From NCBI GenBank assembly GCA_011389735.1, contig JAABTS010000028.1, forward strand, positions 1-45,425: a DNA stretch of 45,425 nt. Direction: 5' to 3'. The notes beneath the pieces are model-generated. The model saw nothing but the letters and a program-made list of their open reading frames with translations, was not told where the DNA came from and ran no database searches. The translations under genes were made by a program, and so were the position numbers. Shown here in pieces: positions 1 through 9,600 of the stretch (its first letter is position 1; each line of letters opens with the position of its first letter). The DNA is from Desulfobacteraceae bacterium. Lineage in GTDB: Bacteria; Desulfobacterota; Desulfobacteria; Desulfobacterales; JAABTS01.

Positions 1-1
1 C

Positions 2-622
2 ATAGAAGAATCGATTTTGTTTGAAAAAGCCCTCCAATCAAGGCCGGATTACCTGCAAGCCCAATATGACATCGACTCCGCAAAAACCGATGTCAATTAT
101 ATGGAAAACCAGAAAAAGCCCAAACTTGATCTGAACGCCACTTTGGGATACAATGTCGGGAGCAGCGATGGTTCGCAAAGCCGCAATTATCAGGACTATT
201 ACTCCGGCGCCCTTGCCGTGAGCCTGGAATTTCCCTGGGGCCTGCAAAAGGATAAGGCCGGCTACCGGGCCGCCCGAATGGCGCTTGATCAATCCGAAAT
301 ACGAATCGAGGAGCTTGAATCCAGAATCTCGCTGGAAATCCGGTCCGCCGTGCGAAACGTCAAATCTTCCCATAAACGCTACCATGCGGCCAAAGTCGCC
401 GAGAATCTGGCGCAGGAAAAGCTCGAAGCCGAAGAAGTCAAATTTGAAAACGGCCTTTCCACAAGCTACAACATTTTGCAGAATCAAAGAGATTTGACCG
501 ACGCCATGGTTCGTCTGGTCAATGCGGCCATCGCTTACCAGTCGGCCATGATCGAACTCAATCAAACCGTTGGCGTAACACTCGAAAAAAACAACATCCG
601 GGTGAAAGAGGAAAACCGATGA
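2..622 (+). CDS. TolC-family outer membrane efflux protein, C-terminal part (5' end outside window)
   Basis: The reading frame is open from base 2 with no convincing start, so the gene begins left of the window; about 206 residues are visible. The protein is rich in long amphipathic helices with heptad-like spacing and ends with a segment (ALAVSLEFPWG, then helices, then a final run ending VGVTLEKN) typical of the second half of outer membrane efflux proteins (OEP/TolC family), which form the periplasmic tunnel and outer-membrane barrel. The stop overlaps the next start as ATGA (619-622), indicating translational coupling to the membrane-fusion protein and the RND pump. I infer it is the exit duct of that pump. 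The substrate cannot be read from sequence. Confidence 0.85.
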   Translation: MEESILFEKALQSRPDYLQAQYDIDSAKTDVNYMENQKKPKLDLNATLGYNVGSSDGSQSRNYQDYYSGALAVSLEFPWGLQKDKAGYRAARMALDQSEIRIEELESRISLEIRSAVRNVKSSHKRYHAAKVAENLAQEKLEAEEVKFENGLSTSYNILQNQRDLTDAMVRLVNAAIAYQSAMIELNQTVGVTLEKNNIRVKEENR

Positions 623-1977
623 AACGTTGGAAAAAACTTCTGATCATTCCGCCCGTGATCGCGGGGATCGTATTTTTCGTGTTTATGAAACAATCTTCCA
701 GAAAGCCCGCGCAAACCATCGCCAAAGAGCGAACTTACGCGGTCCGCTTTATTCCGGCGCCCAGAGTCGATGTCATACCCAGGAGTATCGGATACGGTTA
801 TGCGCAGCCGGGACAGACCTGGGACGGTATAGCCGAAGTGGGCGGAAAGATTGTTGAAATGCATAAGGATCTGAAAAAAGGAATCTTTGTCACCAAAGGA
901 ACCGTACTTCTTCGAGTCGATCCATCATCATACGGTCTTGCGGAAACCCGCGGCCAGGCAAATGTGATGAGTATCAACGCTCAATTGAACGAACTGGAAC
1001 AAAACAAGAAAAACACCGAACGGCTGCTGGCGGTGGAAAAGAAATCGCTCAAGCTGGCGTCTCAGGAACTGGAGCGAAAACGCGAACTTTTTGAAAGCGG
1101 TTACATTTCCGAGTCCGATCTCGAGCGGGAGGAAACAGCGTTTCTGTCTCAGCAAACCAGCGTCAACAACCTTCAAAACAGGCTTGACCTGATTCCCGCC
1201 CAGCGGAAAGCGCTGCTGGCGCAAAAGCAATCCGGAGTGTCAACGCTGGTCGATCAACAATTGACGCTCAAAAAAACGGAAATCATTGCGCCTTTCGACT
1301 GCCGGATATCATCGGTCAACGTCGAACTGGATCAGTTTGCGGGGACCGGCGCGGTGCTGATCGAAGCGGACAGTATCGACACGGCCGAAATCCCGGTTCA
1401 ATTATCACCGGTCATGTTCGCATCCCTGCTGCCGCGGATAGAAAATCCCATCAGGCTGATCGATTTCGACATGGATACTATCCGGCGGGCGATCGGTATC
1501 TCAGCCATTGTCCGGATTTCTCTGTTCGGACAACAAATTGAATGGCCCGCCCGATTTTCCCGAACCAGCGAATCCATGGATTTGAACACCGGGGCGCTGA
1601 CCGTTTACGTGGCGGTGGACGGCCCCTACGACAAGGTTATCCCGGGGAAACGCCCGCCGCTCATGAAAAACACCTATTGTGAAGTTGAACTGCGAGGACG
1701 GGCGATTATGGATCGGGTCGTCGTACCGAGATCCGCGCTTCATGAAGGCCGGGTTTTTGTTGTCAACAAGGAAAATCGTCTGGAAAAACGCATAATCGAA
1801 ATTGAGACGATACAGGGCGATATCATAGTGGTCAAGTCGGGCCTCGACAAAGACGAATCGGTTGTCGTTTCCGATTTAACGCCGGCCATTGACGGGATGC
1901 TCCTAGATCCCGTGAAAGACGAATCATCGCTCACGGAACTGATTGAAAGCGCATCCGGGGAGAATGCGGTAAAATGA
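619..1977 (+). CDS. RND efflux periplasmic adaptor (HlyD/membrane-fusion protein)
   Basis: A 452-residue protein with one N-terminal membrane anchor (about residues 7-24). A lipoyl-like half follows (around residues 75-100), then a long alpha-helical hairpin rich in Glu, Lys, Leu and Gln (about 115-220), the second lipoyl half (IIAPFDCRISSV), and beta-barrel and membrane-proximal domains. This is the order expected of the adaptor that links an inner-membrane RND transporter to a TolC-type duct. It overlaps both neighbours by four bases (ATGA at 619 and at 1974), so the three genes form one tightly coupled operon. It has an uncleaved-looking anchor rather than a lipobox. Confidence 0.9.
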   Translation: MKRWKKLLIIPPVIAGIVFFVFMKQSSRKPAQTIAKERTYAVRFIPAPRVDVIPRSIGYGYAQPGQTWDGIAEVGGKIVEMHKDLKKGIFVTKGTVLLRVDPSSYGLAETRGQANVMSINAQLNELEQNKKNTERLLAVEKKSLKLASQELERKRELFESGYISESDLEREETAFLSQQTSVNNLQNRLDLIPAQRKALLAQKQSGVSTLVDQQLTLKKTEIIAPFDCRISSVNVELDQFAGTGAVLIEADSIDTAEIPVQLSPVMFASLLPRIENPIRLIDFDMDTIRRAIGISAIVRISLFGQQIEWPARFSRTSESMDLNTGALTVYVAVDGPYDKVIPGKRPPLMKNTYCEVELRGRAIMDRVVVPRSALHEGRVFVVNKENRLEKRIIEIETIQGDIIVVKSGLDKDESVVVSDLTPAIDGMLLDPVKDESSLTELIESASGENAVK

Positions 1978-4900
1978 CATTTTTCAGATATTTTATCAGA
2001 GCCCTGGCCGCGCATCCGACCGCCGCCAACCTGTTCATGGCGGTTTTTATCCTCATGGGCGTTATCACGGTAGGCGACCTGAAACGCGAAACCTTTCCCG
2101 ATTTTTCACCCGAACAGGTGGAAATTACAGCGGCGTATCCCGGCGCGTCATCGATCGACGTGGAAACTTCGATTTGCCGGCGTATCGAGGATGCGATCGA
2201 AGATGTTCCGAACATCCATGAAATAACGAGCATCGCCCGGGAAGGCGTGGCGCGGGTCGTTGTGGAAATGCGCGACGACGCCGACGTTGTGCAGTTTTTT
2301 AACGACCTGAAAACCGAAGTCGAAACGATCACGGATTTTCCCGATAAAGTCGAGGATGTAATCGTAAAACCGCTCAACCGCACCGACCAGGTGCTTTCAA
2401 TCGCCGTGACCGGCCCCATGAATCCTATCGATCTGGAATTGTATTGCCAATCCCTGAAAGACCGCCTGAAACGACGGGAACTTATTTCCCAAATAGACTT
2501 GCTGGGGTTTTCGTCCCACCAGTTCCGAATCGAAGTCAAGCTGATCAAATTGATGACCCTCGGCCTTTCCGCGTCGGATCTCGCCGCCGTCATCGGATCT
2601 CAGAATATCGATCTGCCGGCGGGATCGATCGAAACCGCCGATTCAAATATCCTGATCCGATTCATCGAAGAAAAAAGAACTGTTCGAGATCTTGAAAATT
2701 TGGTGGTCGCGTCGGGCAAACACGGTGATGAGATCCTGCTAGGCGATATCGCAAAAATCACCCAACGGTTCAAGGATGAAGAAAACAAAATCCTGTTCAA
2801 CGGCCAACGGGCCGGAATGCTTCAAATCAACAAAACCAAGGCGGAAGACTCACTGAAAATCATGGACGACGTAATGGCGTTCCTCGACGAAGAACGAAAG
2901 CGCGTTCCGCCGGATGTCAAACTAGTTGTCACTCAGAACATTTCCGAAATCGTCCGGGACAGGCTGCAACTGCTCGTGGTCAACGGCGTCCAGGGGTTAA
3001 TCCTGGTGTTTCTCGCCATGTGGCTCTTTTTCTCGTTCCGGTTTTCATTCTGGGTCGCCTGGGGCCTGCCCATTTCTTTTCTGGGCACGATTTTCGTCAT
3101 GAAGCAAATCGGGTTTTCATTGAACATGATGACCATGGTGGGCCTCCTGATCGCTATCGGCCTTTTGATGGACGACGCAATAGTTATTTCCGAAAACATC
3201 GCCGCCAATATGGATAAAGGCAAAAAGCCCCTCGACGCGGTGAGCGACGGCGTTTCGGAAGTTTCGGCCGGCGTTGTTTCATCTTTTCTGACCACCTTGT
3301 TCATTTTCGGATCGCTGGCCGTATTTATCGAAGGGGATATCGGAAAAGTCCTTTACGCCGTGCCGGTAGTGCTGATCATTACCCTTAGCGTGAGCCTGAT
3401 CGAAGCTTTCTGCATTCTTCCTAACCACCTTTCCCATGCGCTGGAGCATTCAAGCCGGAGCGTAAAAGGCCGCCTGAATGTCAAGGTCGATTCCTCCGTC
3501 GTTTGGCTGAAAGAAAAAGCGCTCGGCCCAATTGTGGATACAGCGGTCAATTATCGTTATCTATTTATCGGGCTGGTGATTTTTACCTTTATCGTATCCA
3601 TCGCCATGGTCGCCGGAGGCGTTTTGAAAGTAAGGGCCTTTCCGGATACGGACGGCGACGTGCTTCAAGCCTATGTGCTCCTCCCCCAGGGCTCTCCCCT
3701 CGAACGAACGGAATCCGTCGTAGATCGGCTCATCGACGCCATAAAAAAATTGGATAAGGAATTTTCACCGCTTCAACCGGATCAACAGCAACTGATAAAA
3801 AATTACACGATCATTTACAACAGCAACGCCAACGCCGGTGAAAGCGGGCCTCATGCGGCGACCATATCCCTGGATTTGCTGAACGCTGAAATCCGAAACA
3901 CAACGATCGACGAAATCACCGGTAAATGGCGCGAATACGCTGGAACAATCCCCGACGCAACCAGCATTGTCTACACCGAACCCATGATCGGCCCCGCCGG
4001 ACTGCCGATTGAAATCCGGCTTCAAGGAACGCGGCTTGACCGCCTGAAAGCCGCGTCCAATCAGTTGATCGCCAAACTTTACGCCTACCAGGGCGTTCAG
4101 GATCTAGCCGACGATCTAAGGCCCGGCAAACCCGAACTGTTGATCACCCTCAATAAAGGCGCCCTGGCCAAAGGCCTGAACGCATCCATGATCGCAGGAC
4201 AACTCAGATCCGCATTCTACGGAATTACGGCCGACGAAATTCAAGCCGGAGAAAACAGCTATGATATCGATGTGCGCATCGCGGAATCAGACGCCGACAC
4301 CGTGTCCGATCTGGAACGATTTTACATCATTAAACCGGACGGCCAAAAAGTCCCGCTCCTGTCTGTCGTCGAAATTTCAGAAGGCCGCGGATATTCTCAA
4401 ATAACAAGGATCGACGGAATTCGAACCATCACCATCACCGGAGACGTAAACACGGAAAAAGCAAACACCGCGGAAATCATCAGGGATGTTCAAAACAATT
4501 TTCTGCCTGGCCTCAAAAAGGACTTCCCGGACATTCGAATATCCACCGAAGGCCAGGCCCGGGAAACCAAAACCTCCATGCGCTCCATGATGAAAGCCTT
4601 TATTATCGGAACCTTCGGCGTTTTCGTCCTGCTCAGCATCCAATTCAAAAGCTATTTTGAACCCCTTTTCATCATGTCCGCCATCCCGCTGGCGCTGATC
4701 GGCGTCATCTGGGGCCATATCTTCATGGGAATCGATCTGTGCATGCCGAGTGTCATGGGTTTGATTTCACTCGCCGGAATCGTCGTCAACGATTCCATTT
4801 TGCTGGTGACCTTTATCAAAGGACATCTGGCCCGGGGCGAGGAAATCGCCCAGGCAAGCAAAAACGCCAGCCGGGACCGGTTCCGAGCCGTCCTTTTGAC

Positions 4901-5096
4901 ATCAGCCACGACTGTTCTGGGGTTGCTTCCTCTGCTCACCGAACGCAGCCTCCAGGCCCAGATTCTGATCCCCCTGGCCTGTTCGATAGTATTCGGCCTT
5001 TTAGCCTCCACCGTGCTTATTCTTGTGGTCATACCAACCATTTACGCTATCAGCGGCGATTTCGACTTTATCGAAGTGGGCGCAAAATCGAAATAG
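1974..5096 (+). CDS. RND-family efflux transporter, inner-membrane pump (AcrB/MdtB-like)
   Basis: A 1040-residue protein, full length for the AcrB/HAE1 family. It has an N-terminal membrane segment after FRYFIRALAAHPTAAN, a large periplasmic loop, a block of membrane helices around residues 335-550, a second periplasmic loop and a second helix block near the C terminus. The proton-relay Asp pair of helix 4 is present (GLLMDDAIVISENI, Asp400/Asp401), so the pump is probably active. The family uses the proton gradient to extrude lipophilic compounds or metals; nothing in the sequence fixes the substrate, and the metal-type Met clusters of CusA are not obvious. It is the last gene of the operon; repeats follow it. 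Confidence 0.93.
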   Translation: MTFFRYFIRALAAHPTAANLFMAVFILMGVITVGDLKRETFPDFSPEQVEITAAYPGASSIDVETSICRRIEDAIEDVPNIHEITSIAREGVARVVVEMRDDADVVQFFNDLKTEVETITDFPDKVEDVIVKPLNRTDQVLSIAVTGPMNPIDLELYCQSLKDRLKRRELISQIDLLGFSSHQFRIEVKLIKLMTLGLSASDLAAVIGSQNIDLPAGSIETADSNILIRFIEEKRTVRDLENLVVASGKHGDEILLGDIAKITQRFKDEENKILFNGQRAGMLQINKTKAEDSLKIMDDVMAFLDEERKRVPPDVKLVVTQNISEIVRDRLQLLVVNGVQGLILVFLAMWLFFSFRFSFWVAWGLPISFLGTIFVMKQIGFSLNMMTMVGLLIAIGLLMDDAIVISENIAANMDKGKKPLDAVSDGVSEVSAGVVSSFLTTLFIFGSLAVFIEGDIGKVLYAVPVVLIITLSVSLIEAFCILPNHLSHALEHSSRSVKGRLNVKVDSSVVWLKEKALGPIVDTAVNYRYLFIGLVIFTFIVSIAMVAGGVLKVRAFPDTDGDVLQAYVLLPQGSPLERTESVVDRLIDAIKKLDKEFSPLQPDQQQLIKNYTIIYNSNANAGESGPHAATISLDLLNAEIRNTTIDEITGKWREYAGTIPDATSIVYTEPMIGPAGLPIEIRLQGTRLDRLKAASNQLIAKLYAYQGVQDLADDLRPGKPELLITLNKGALAKGLNASMIAGQLRSAFYGITADEIQAGENSYDIDVRIAESDADTVSDLERFYIIKPDGQKVPLLSVVEISEGRGYSQITRIDGIRTITITGDVNTEKANTAEIIRDVQNNFLPGLKKDFPDIRISTEGQARETKTSMRSMMKAFIIGTFGVFVLLSIQFKSYFEPLFIMSAIPLALIGVIWGHIFMGIDLCMPSVMGLISLAGIVVNDSILLVTFIKGHLARGEEIAQASKNASRDRFRAVLLTSATTVLGLLPLLTERSLQAQILIPLACSIVFGLLASTVLILVVIPTIYAISGDFDFIEVGAKSK

Positions 5097-5167
5097 AACC
5101 TTTCGTTCTCGATGGACGGGGAAATGGAATGATGCTCTTCCGCTAATAAGTAGAAGGCGCCGGTATG

Positions 5168-5212
5168 CTATAGCTTTTCAGGAATTAAATTTCATAAGGC
5201 GGCGGACGCGGG
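5168..5212 (-). repeat. Partial copy of the ~100-bp palindromic repeat family
   Basis: CTATAGCTTTTCAGGAATTAA and the following TTTCATAAGGCGGCGG match one arm of the full-length copy at 32584-32690; the second arm is missing. The surrounding gene-free stretch 5097-5457 otherwise holds 14-bp direct repeats and a REP palindrome, and no gene I can support. Confidence 0.6.
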
Positions 5213-5227
5213 ATTGTTGAATTTTGT

Positions 5228-5276
5228 GTTCAATGCTAAATTATTTATGTTGAATGCTAAATGTTGAATGCTAAAT
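5228..5276. repeat. 14-bp direct repeats (GTTGAATGCTAAAT)
   Basis: Three copies: 5228-5241 (one mismatch, GTTCAATGCTAAAT), 5249-5262 and 5263-5276. The last two are exact and in tandem. The function is unknown; it may be slippage or remnant repeat DNA beside the RAYT island. Confidence 0.7.
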
Positions 5277-5407
5277 GGGGGACTCACATTCAACATCCAA
5301 CTCGCAACCCAACCAGATCAGCGTATCTTGTGGCCGCGCTTTCATCAAAAGGAAGGCAACGGCCTGAAAATTCGGAGAACATCTCATTCGCGGCGGCAGT
5401 CAGCGGC

Positions 5408-5440
5408 GTAGGGTGGGTGGAGCGATAGCGGAACCCACCA
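5408..5440. repeat. REP palindrome left of the RAYT gene
   Basis: GTAGGGTGGGTGGAGCG followed by ATAGCGGAACCCACCA is an imperfect palindrome (GGTGGGT paired with ACCCACC). Nearly identical copies lie at 6102-6134 and, inverted, at 6232-6264, so the palindromes frame the transposase gene as RAYT-associated REPs usually do. Confidence 0.8.
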
Positions 5441-5457
5441 TTTGAATACATCCCACA

Positions 5458-6006
5458 TCATTCGCCTCCCATTCCTTCGGGAAATTCCTCAACCGAGCCC
5501 GCCCATGATTCGTTATAAACGCCTCTTTTCACAAAATGGTGAAAACTCGAATGGGGCCAATCTTTTGGGGCCGTCACCAAGCCGTGTTTTACAGGGTTGT
5601 AATGAATATAATCAATATGCACCCGGTAATCATTCTCATCTCGAATCGTGTGTTCAAAAAAGCGCCTTTGCCATATTCCCTTTTCGCCTTTTTTTCGCAT
5701 TGATACCGATGGTTTCACTGGCGGTTCGCCAATATTTGAGATGTATTCCGATGTAAAGCAGCCCTTTGTTTCTTTCCATCGCGTGGAATAATCGGAATCT
5801 TGTTCGGGCAGTCTCCGTATGCAATGGAGATGTTCGGGAAGAATGACAATTGCCTCAATGACGAACGGTTTTTCAGACATGCATTCCCGGAAGCTTTCTC
5901 GCAGAATGCCAATGGCCTCGCCGCTCAGTATTCGTTGCCGTTTATAGGTCTCCACCGTGAAAAAATAGGTCCCGCCCTTAACAAAATTTCGACGATAATT
6001 TGGCAT
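5458..6006 (-). CDS. REP-associated tyrosine transposase (RAYT, Y1_Tnp family)
   Basis: About 182 residues from the start at MPNYRRNF, chosen because the family begins with a motif of this kind; an upstream in-frame Met at 6057 gives only an unlikely extension. Recognisable family signatures are the early YFFTVETYKRQRIL segment, the HUH-type metal-binding motif in LPEHLHCI, the W-x-R-R-F-x-E-H-x-I block, and the catalytic Tyr region with YIHYNPVKHG near the C terminus. RAYTs are single-copy relatives of IS200/IS605 transposases that act on REP palindromes by single-strand cleavage. Three such palindromes flank this gene. The frame is intact and all catalytic positions seem present, so it is probably functional. 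Confidence 0.92.
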   Translation of the reverse strand: MPNYRRNFVKGGTYFFTVETYKRQRILSGEAIGILRESFRECMSEKPFVIEAIVILPEHLHCIRRLPEQDSDYSTRWKETKGCFTSEYISNIGEPPVKPSVSMRKKGEKGIWQRRFFEHTIRDENDYRVHIDYIHYNPVKHGLVTAPKDWPHSSFHHFVKRGVYNESWAGSVEEFPEGMGGE

Positions 6007-6101
6007 ATATGTGTTCCGTGTTTCGATATGACCGGCGCCGATGCGCCCGGGCGGCAATCATGTCATGGCCACATACCACAAAAATCATGCGGAGACAAGT
6101 G

Positions 6102-6134
6102 GTAGGGTGGGTGGAGCGCCAGCGGAACCCACCA
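6102..6134. repeat. REP palindrome right of the RAYT gene (first of an inverted pair)
   Basis: GGTAGGGTGGGTGGAGCGCC then AGCGGAACCCACCA has the same orientation as the 5408-5440 copy. With the inverted copy at 6232-6264 it forms a BIME-like pair about 100 bp apart. Confidence 0.8.
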
Positions 6135-6231
6135 TTTGACACCCGCCCCCGCCAATTATTTCTTCGCCGTTCGACGCCCCTGTCATTCAATTCACTGTTT
6201 GCCGCAAACCGGTCGGGTATCTTTTCATGCG

Positions 6232-6264
6232 TGGTGGGTTCCGCTAGCGCTCCACCCACCCTAC
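6232..6264. repeat. REP palindrome right of the RAYT gene (inverted copy)
   Basis: TGGTGGGTTCCGCTAGCGCT then CCACCCACCCTAC is the reverse complement of the other two REP copies with few changes. The stretch 6007-6663 has no gene I can support; it holds the two REPs and the larger palindrome at 6449-6561. Confidence 0.8.
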
Positions 6265-6448
6265 ATGAGCTTGAAAAATTCTTGTAATAAAAATTTGTTT
6301 TGATAATGTTTCTGAAAGTATAGCGGCGCCCACCCCAACGTTCCAGCGAGCCGTCGGGAAAACAACGCCAATCCGGCTTTGTCGATTAACAACAGAGTGA
6401 TGGGACTTGCATGCGTTTCTAATGAAGGGCTTGATTCTAAGATCGACC

Positions 6449-6561
6449 GGAGCGCCGCCAGGGTAAGCCGGGGGTTGCAAACCCCCTCTGAGCGGGTCTC
6501 TTGCGCTGAGCGGGTTTGTAACCCGCGACTTACGAAGTGCGGCCTTCGGCTTTGGCGCTCC
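6449..6561. repeat. Compound palindromic element (113 bp)
   Basis: The outer arms are GGAGCGCC (6449-6456) and GGCGCTCC (6554-6561). Inside are two smaller palindromes, GGGGGTTGCAAACCCCC and CGGGTTTGTAACCCG, separated by CTGAGCGGG-type repeats. It resembles structured intergenic repeats but is distinct from the REPs and from the 100-bp family. It sits about 100 bp upstream of the chosen start of the WD40 gene. Confidence 0.65.
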
Positions 6562-6663
6562 AGAGCAACCCGAGAAATTATGGCCGAAATTAGAACCAAG
6601 CTTCTAATGAATCCGGAGAACCGGCGTCCCCGTTTCCGGAATACAAAAATTGAGGTTAATATC

Positions 6664-9600
6664 ATGACTGAACCCGGAGAACTGGCTGAAAGATATAATG
6701 AGGCGTCCGAAAGCGGCGAAACTCTAGAATTCTGGATTCCCGCGAAGCATGTGATTTCAAAAGGCGTTCTGGGCGTTGTCAAATCGGGAATCGTTTTCAT
6801 CACCGCCGATTATTCGTCTGAATTGAAAGTGGACCGATGGCCGTTTGATCGGATACGGAGCGTTCGTATGGTCGAATCTCTTATTTCGCCTCAGATTATC
6901 CTCGATCTAAAAGATAAAAACCTATATTTCAGAGTCGTGAACGCAAAGGACGCGGGACCTTTCAAGTCCGCCGTCGACGCCATGCCGGCGCAGCAAAAAA
7001 CTATGGAGCATGAAAAAGGCGGCGTTTTCGACATCGAGGAGATTGAAATCGAGACTGAATTCGCGGATTTTGAGGAACCGCCGGACGATCCGTCTGAGGA
7101 TGCCGCTGATAGGGAACCGTTTCCTAAAACCCCAAAATATTCCGGCTTCAACGATTCATACAGCCGGACGCCAAAAATCATCGGATGTCTTGCGCTTATT
7201 GTAATTTTATCCGCGGCCGGATGGTTTATTCAAAGCGTCGTGGTTTATTTGAAAGACGTGGATGTTCACAAATCAATGACGGCGGAGCGATCCGGCGGTG
7301 AAAAATCCGTTACGCCGGCTAATAGCGGCCTTGAAGATTCAGAATCTACAGAGCCGCTGGAAACGGTGACGAAATACTCTGAATCCATCCGAAAAATCGA
7401 ATCCGGCAAGATCATTTTTCATTCTTTCGATTCGGCGTCCGATATCAGGCTTCGGGCCATCCGGATTCCAATGGCTGGAATCGACGCCGAAAGTCCGGGC
7501 GAACTCCCCGATTTGAAGATATACACCAGCCGTATTCACGGTAAACGAAATCTAAGGCCCGACATGGTTATCGCATCGCCGATCCGGAAAAAGTTCTTTG
7601 AAACAAACGTTCTTTTACCGGGGACGGGAAAAAAAGCGCATTGGGCGGACTATGAATTCGGCGCCGAAGTGATTTTAAAAAGCGGAACTTATTGGATCGG
7701 TCTGGAGCCGAATCCGGAGGGGCCGGCCGGAATCCGTTTGTTCAAGGACAGCCGGAAGGAAACCCTGAACCGGCAAACCGGCGGTTATGACTCGGTCACG
7801 GACCACTCTATCCGGGGCGGAGATCGTATTTCGTTTATTGTATCCGGGAGCAAACCGGAGACAGGCAAACCTTTGCTCGCCGAACCCGTCCCAGGCGTTT
7901 TCTTGCTTCGGAGTTTCAGGCACGACCTGGGCGATCCGGCCGGAATCGCGATGGGGCCTTCGGAGGAAATCGCGCTGATCGGAAATTCGGCGGTAATAAG
8001 GTGGGACTCGAACCGGATTTTATTAAAGGACATCGAGACTTCCACAAAACGGCGTTTTCATCCGATCCGATTCGGCCCGGACGGAACATCGCTGATCTGG
8101 GCGTCTGACAAATCCGTTAAATGGGCGCCCTTTGACCGGCCGGATGAAATCCGGGAATTCAAGGCCGAAGGAATGGATCTTTCCGCCATGGATATCAGCC
8201 CGGACGCCGCATATATCGTCACCGGAAAATTTGACGGCCGGATACAAATCTGGAACGTCACCGAAGGCTCGGCGTCCGACCCCATGAAGTTACATGGCGG
8301 ACCCGTCCGGGTGGTTTCCATCCACCCCGGAGGGAAAATGTTCGCCGCCGGAGGCAGGGATCTGAATGTCCGGCTGTGGTCAATGGACGGAAAGGAAATC
8401 ACCGTTTTGAAAGGCCATTGGGCCGAGATCGCCGCCATAAGGTTCTCTTCGGACGGAAAAACGCTGGTTTCAGGCAGTGTGGACGGGAATATCAAAATTT
8501 GGGATCTTTCGAACTACGCGCTTAAAACCACATTTCTGACTCCAACCCAGCAATTGACGGATCTGGCGCTGGCTCCGGACGGCGAAACGCTGTTCGCTTC
8601 AAGCGGAAACCGCATGATCAGCGTGTGGGATATTCCAGGGCGGCGGGAAATCAGCCGTTTCAAGACGCATTCCCCGTATATTCAATCCATGTATTCACGG
8701 CCGGGACTGTCGGCGATTCGGCCGGACGGGCGAACGCTTGTATCCACCGCCGGGTATTCAAGTCTTAAACTTTGGAGGCTGGATTACGAGAGACTCCGAA
8801 ATTCAGGCCGGCGTTTCAAAGGTTCGCCTGAAAGGGAGCCTGTCCGGTCTTTGTTGGAAATTGATCCTATTGTATCGGAGACGAACCGTTTTCATGGAAA
8901 AACCGCGATTGTCGCCGAATCGGCGGTAGGCCCGGGCGGCGAAATTATCGCCGTAGCCGGTGAAAAGGGCGGTATCGAAGTGTGGAACAGGAAAGGCGAG
9001 CTTGTCGGCCGTTTTCGAACCGTTTTGAAAGATATTAAATGTATGGCGGTCAGTCCGGACAATGAAATGCTGGCTGTCGGCGGCGATGGAGGCGCCGTTG
9101 TTCTTCGAATCGCGGATGGACAGGAATTGTCCAGATTCAGTGAAGGGACTTTTGTGTTAAGTTTGACATTCAGCATCGATTCCCTGCGCCTGGGCGCCGG
9201 ACGCGGCGACGGCGCCGTTGTTATTCGTGAGCCGGCGGATAAAAAGGTGCTGAAACGCTTTGAGGCGGGACGGATAACGGCCATGAAAAACGTCGTCATG
9301 AGCGGGGATCAAAAATGGATTGCAAGCCGGTCCTATCAAAAATTGCACCTGTGGGACGCCGAAAGCGGCGAACCGGTTGATTTGTTCGAAGAACCGGCGG
9401 ATAATTCGGCTTTCATCGATTTCATTCCCGGCGGAAACACTCTGATCGCGGCCGGAAAGGAAAGGGTCGTCAAGGCGAATATGAACGGCGGCATGGAATC
9501 GACGGTGTTCGACCTGGGATGGACTCCGTCAAGAACCGCCGCTCTGTCTCCGGACGGAAAACTGATGGCCCTGGCGGACGCAGAAACCATTTTATTATGG

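Noticed and set aside
5442-6287. Plus-strand open frames opposite the RAYT gene
   Set aside because: They are antisense to clear catalytic motifs of the transposase and include REP sequence.
6379-6663. N-terminal extension of the WD40 protein
   Set aside because: It would translate the 113-bp palindromic repeat and has no ribosome site; the ATG at 6664 fits better.
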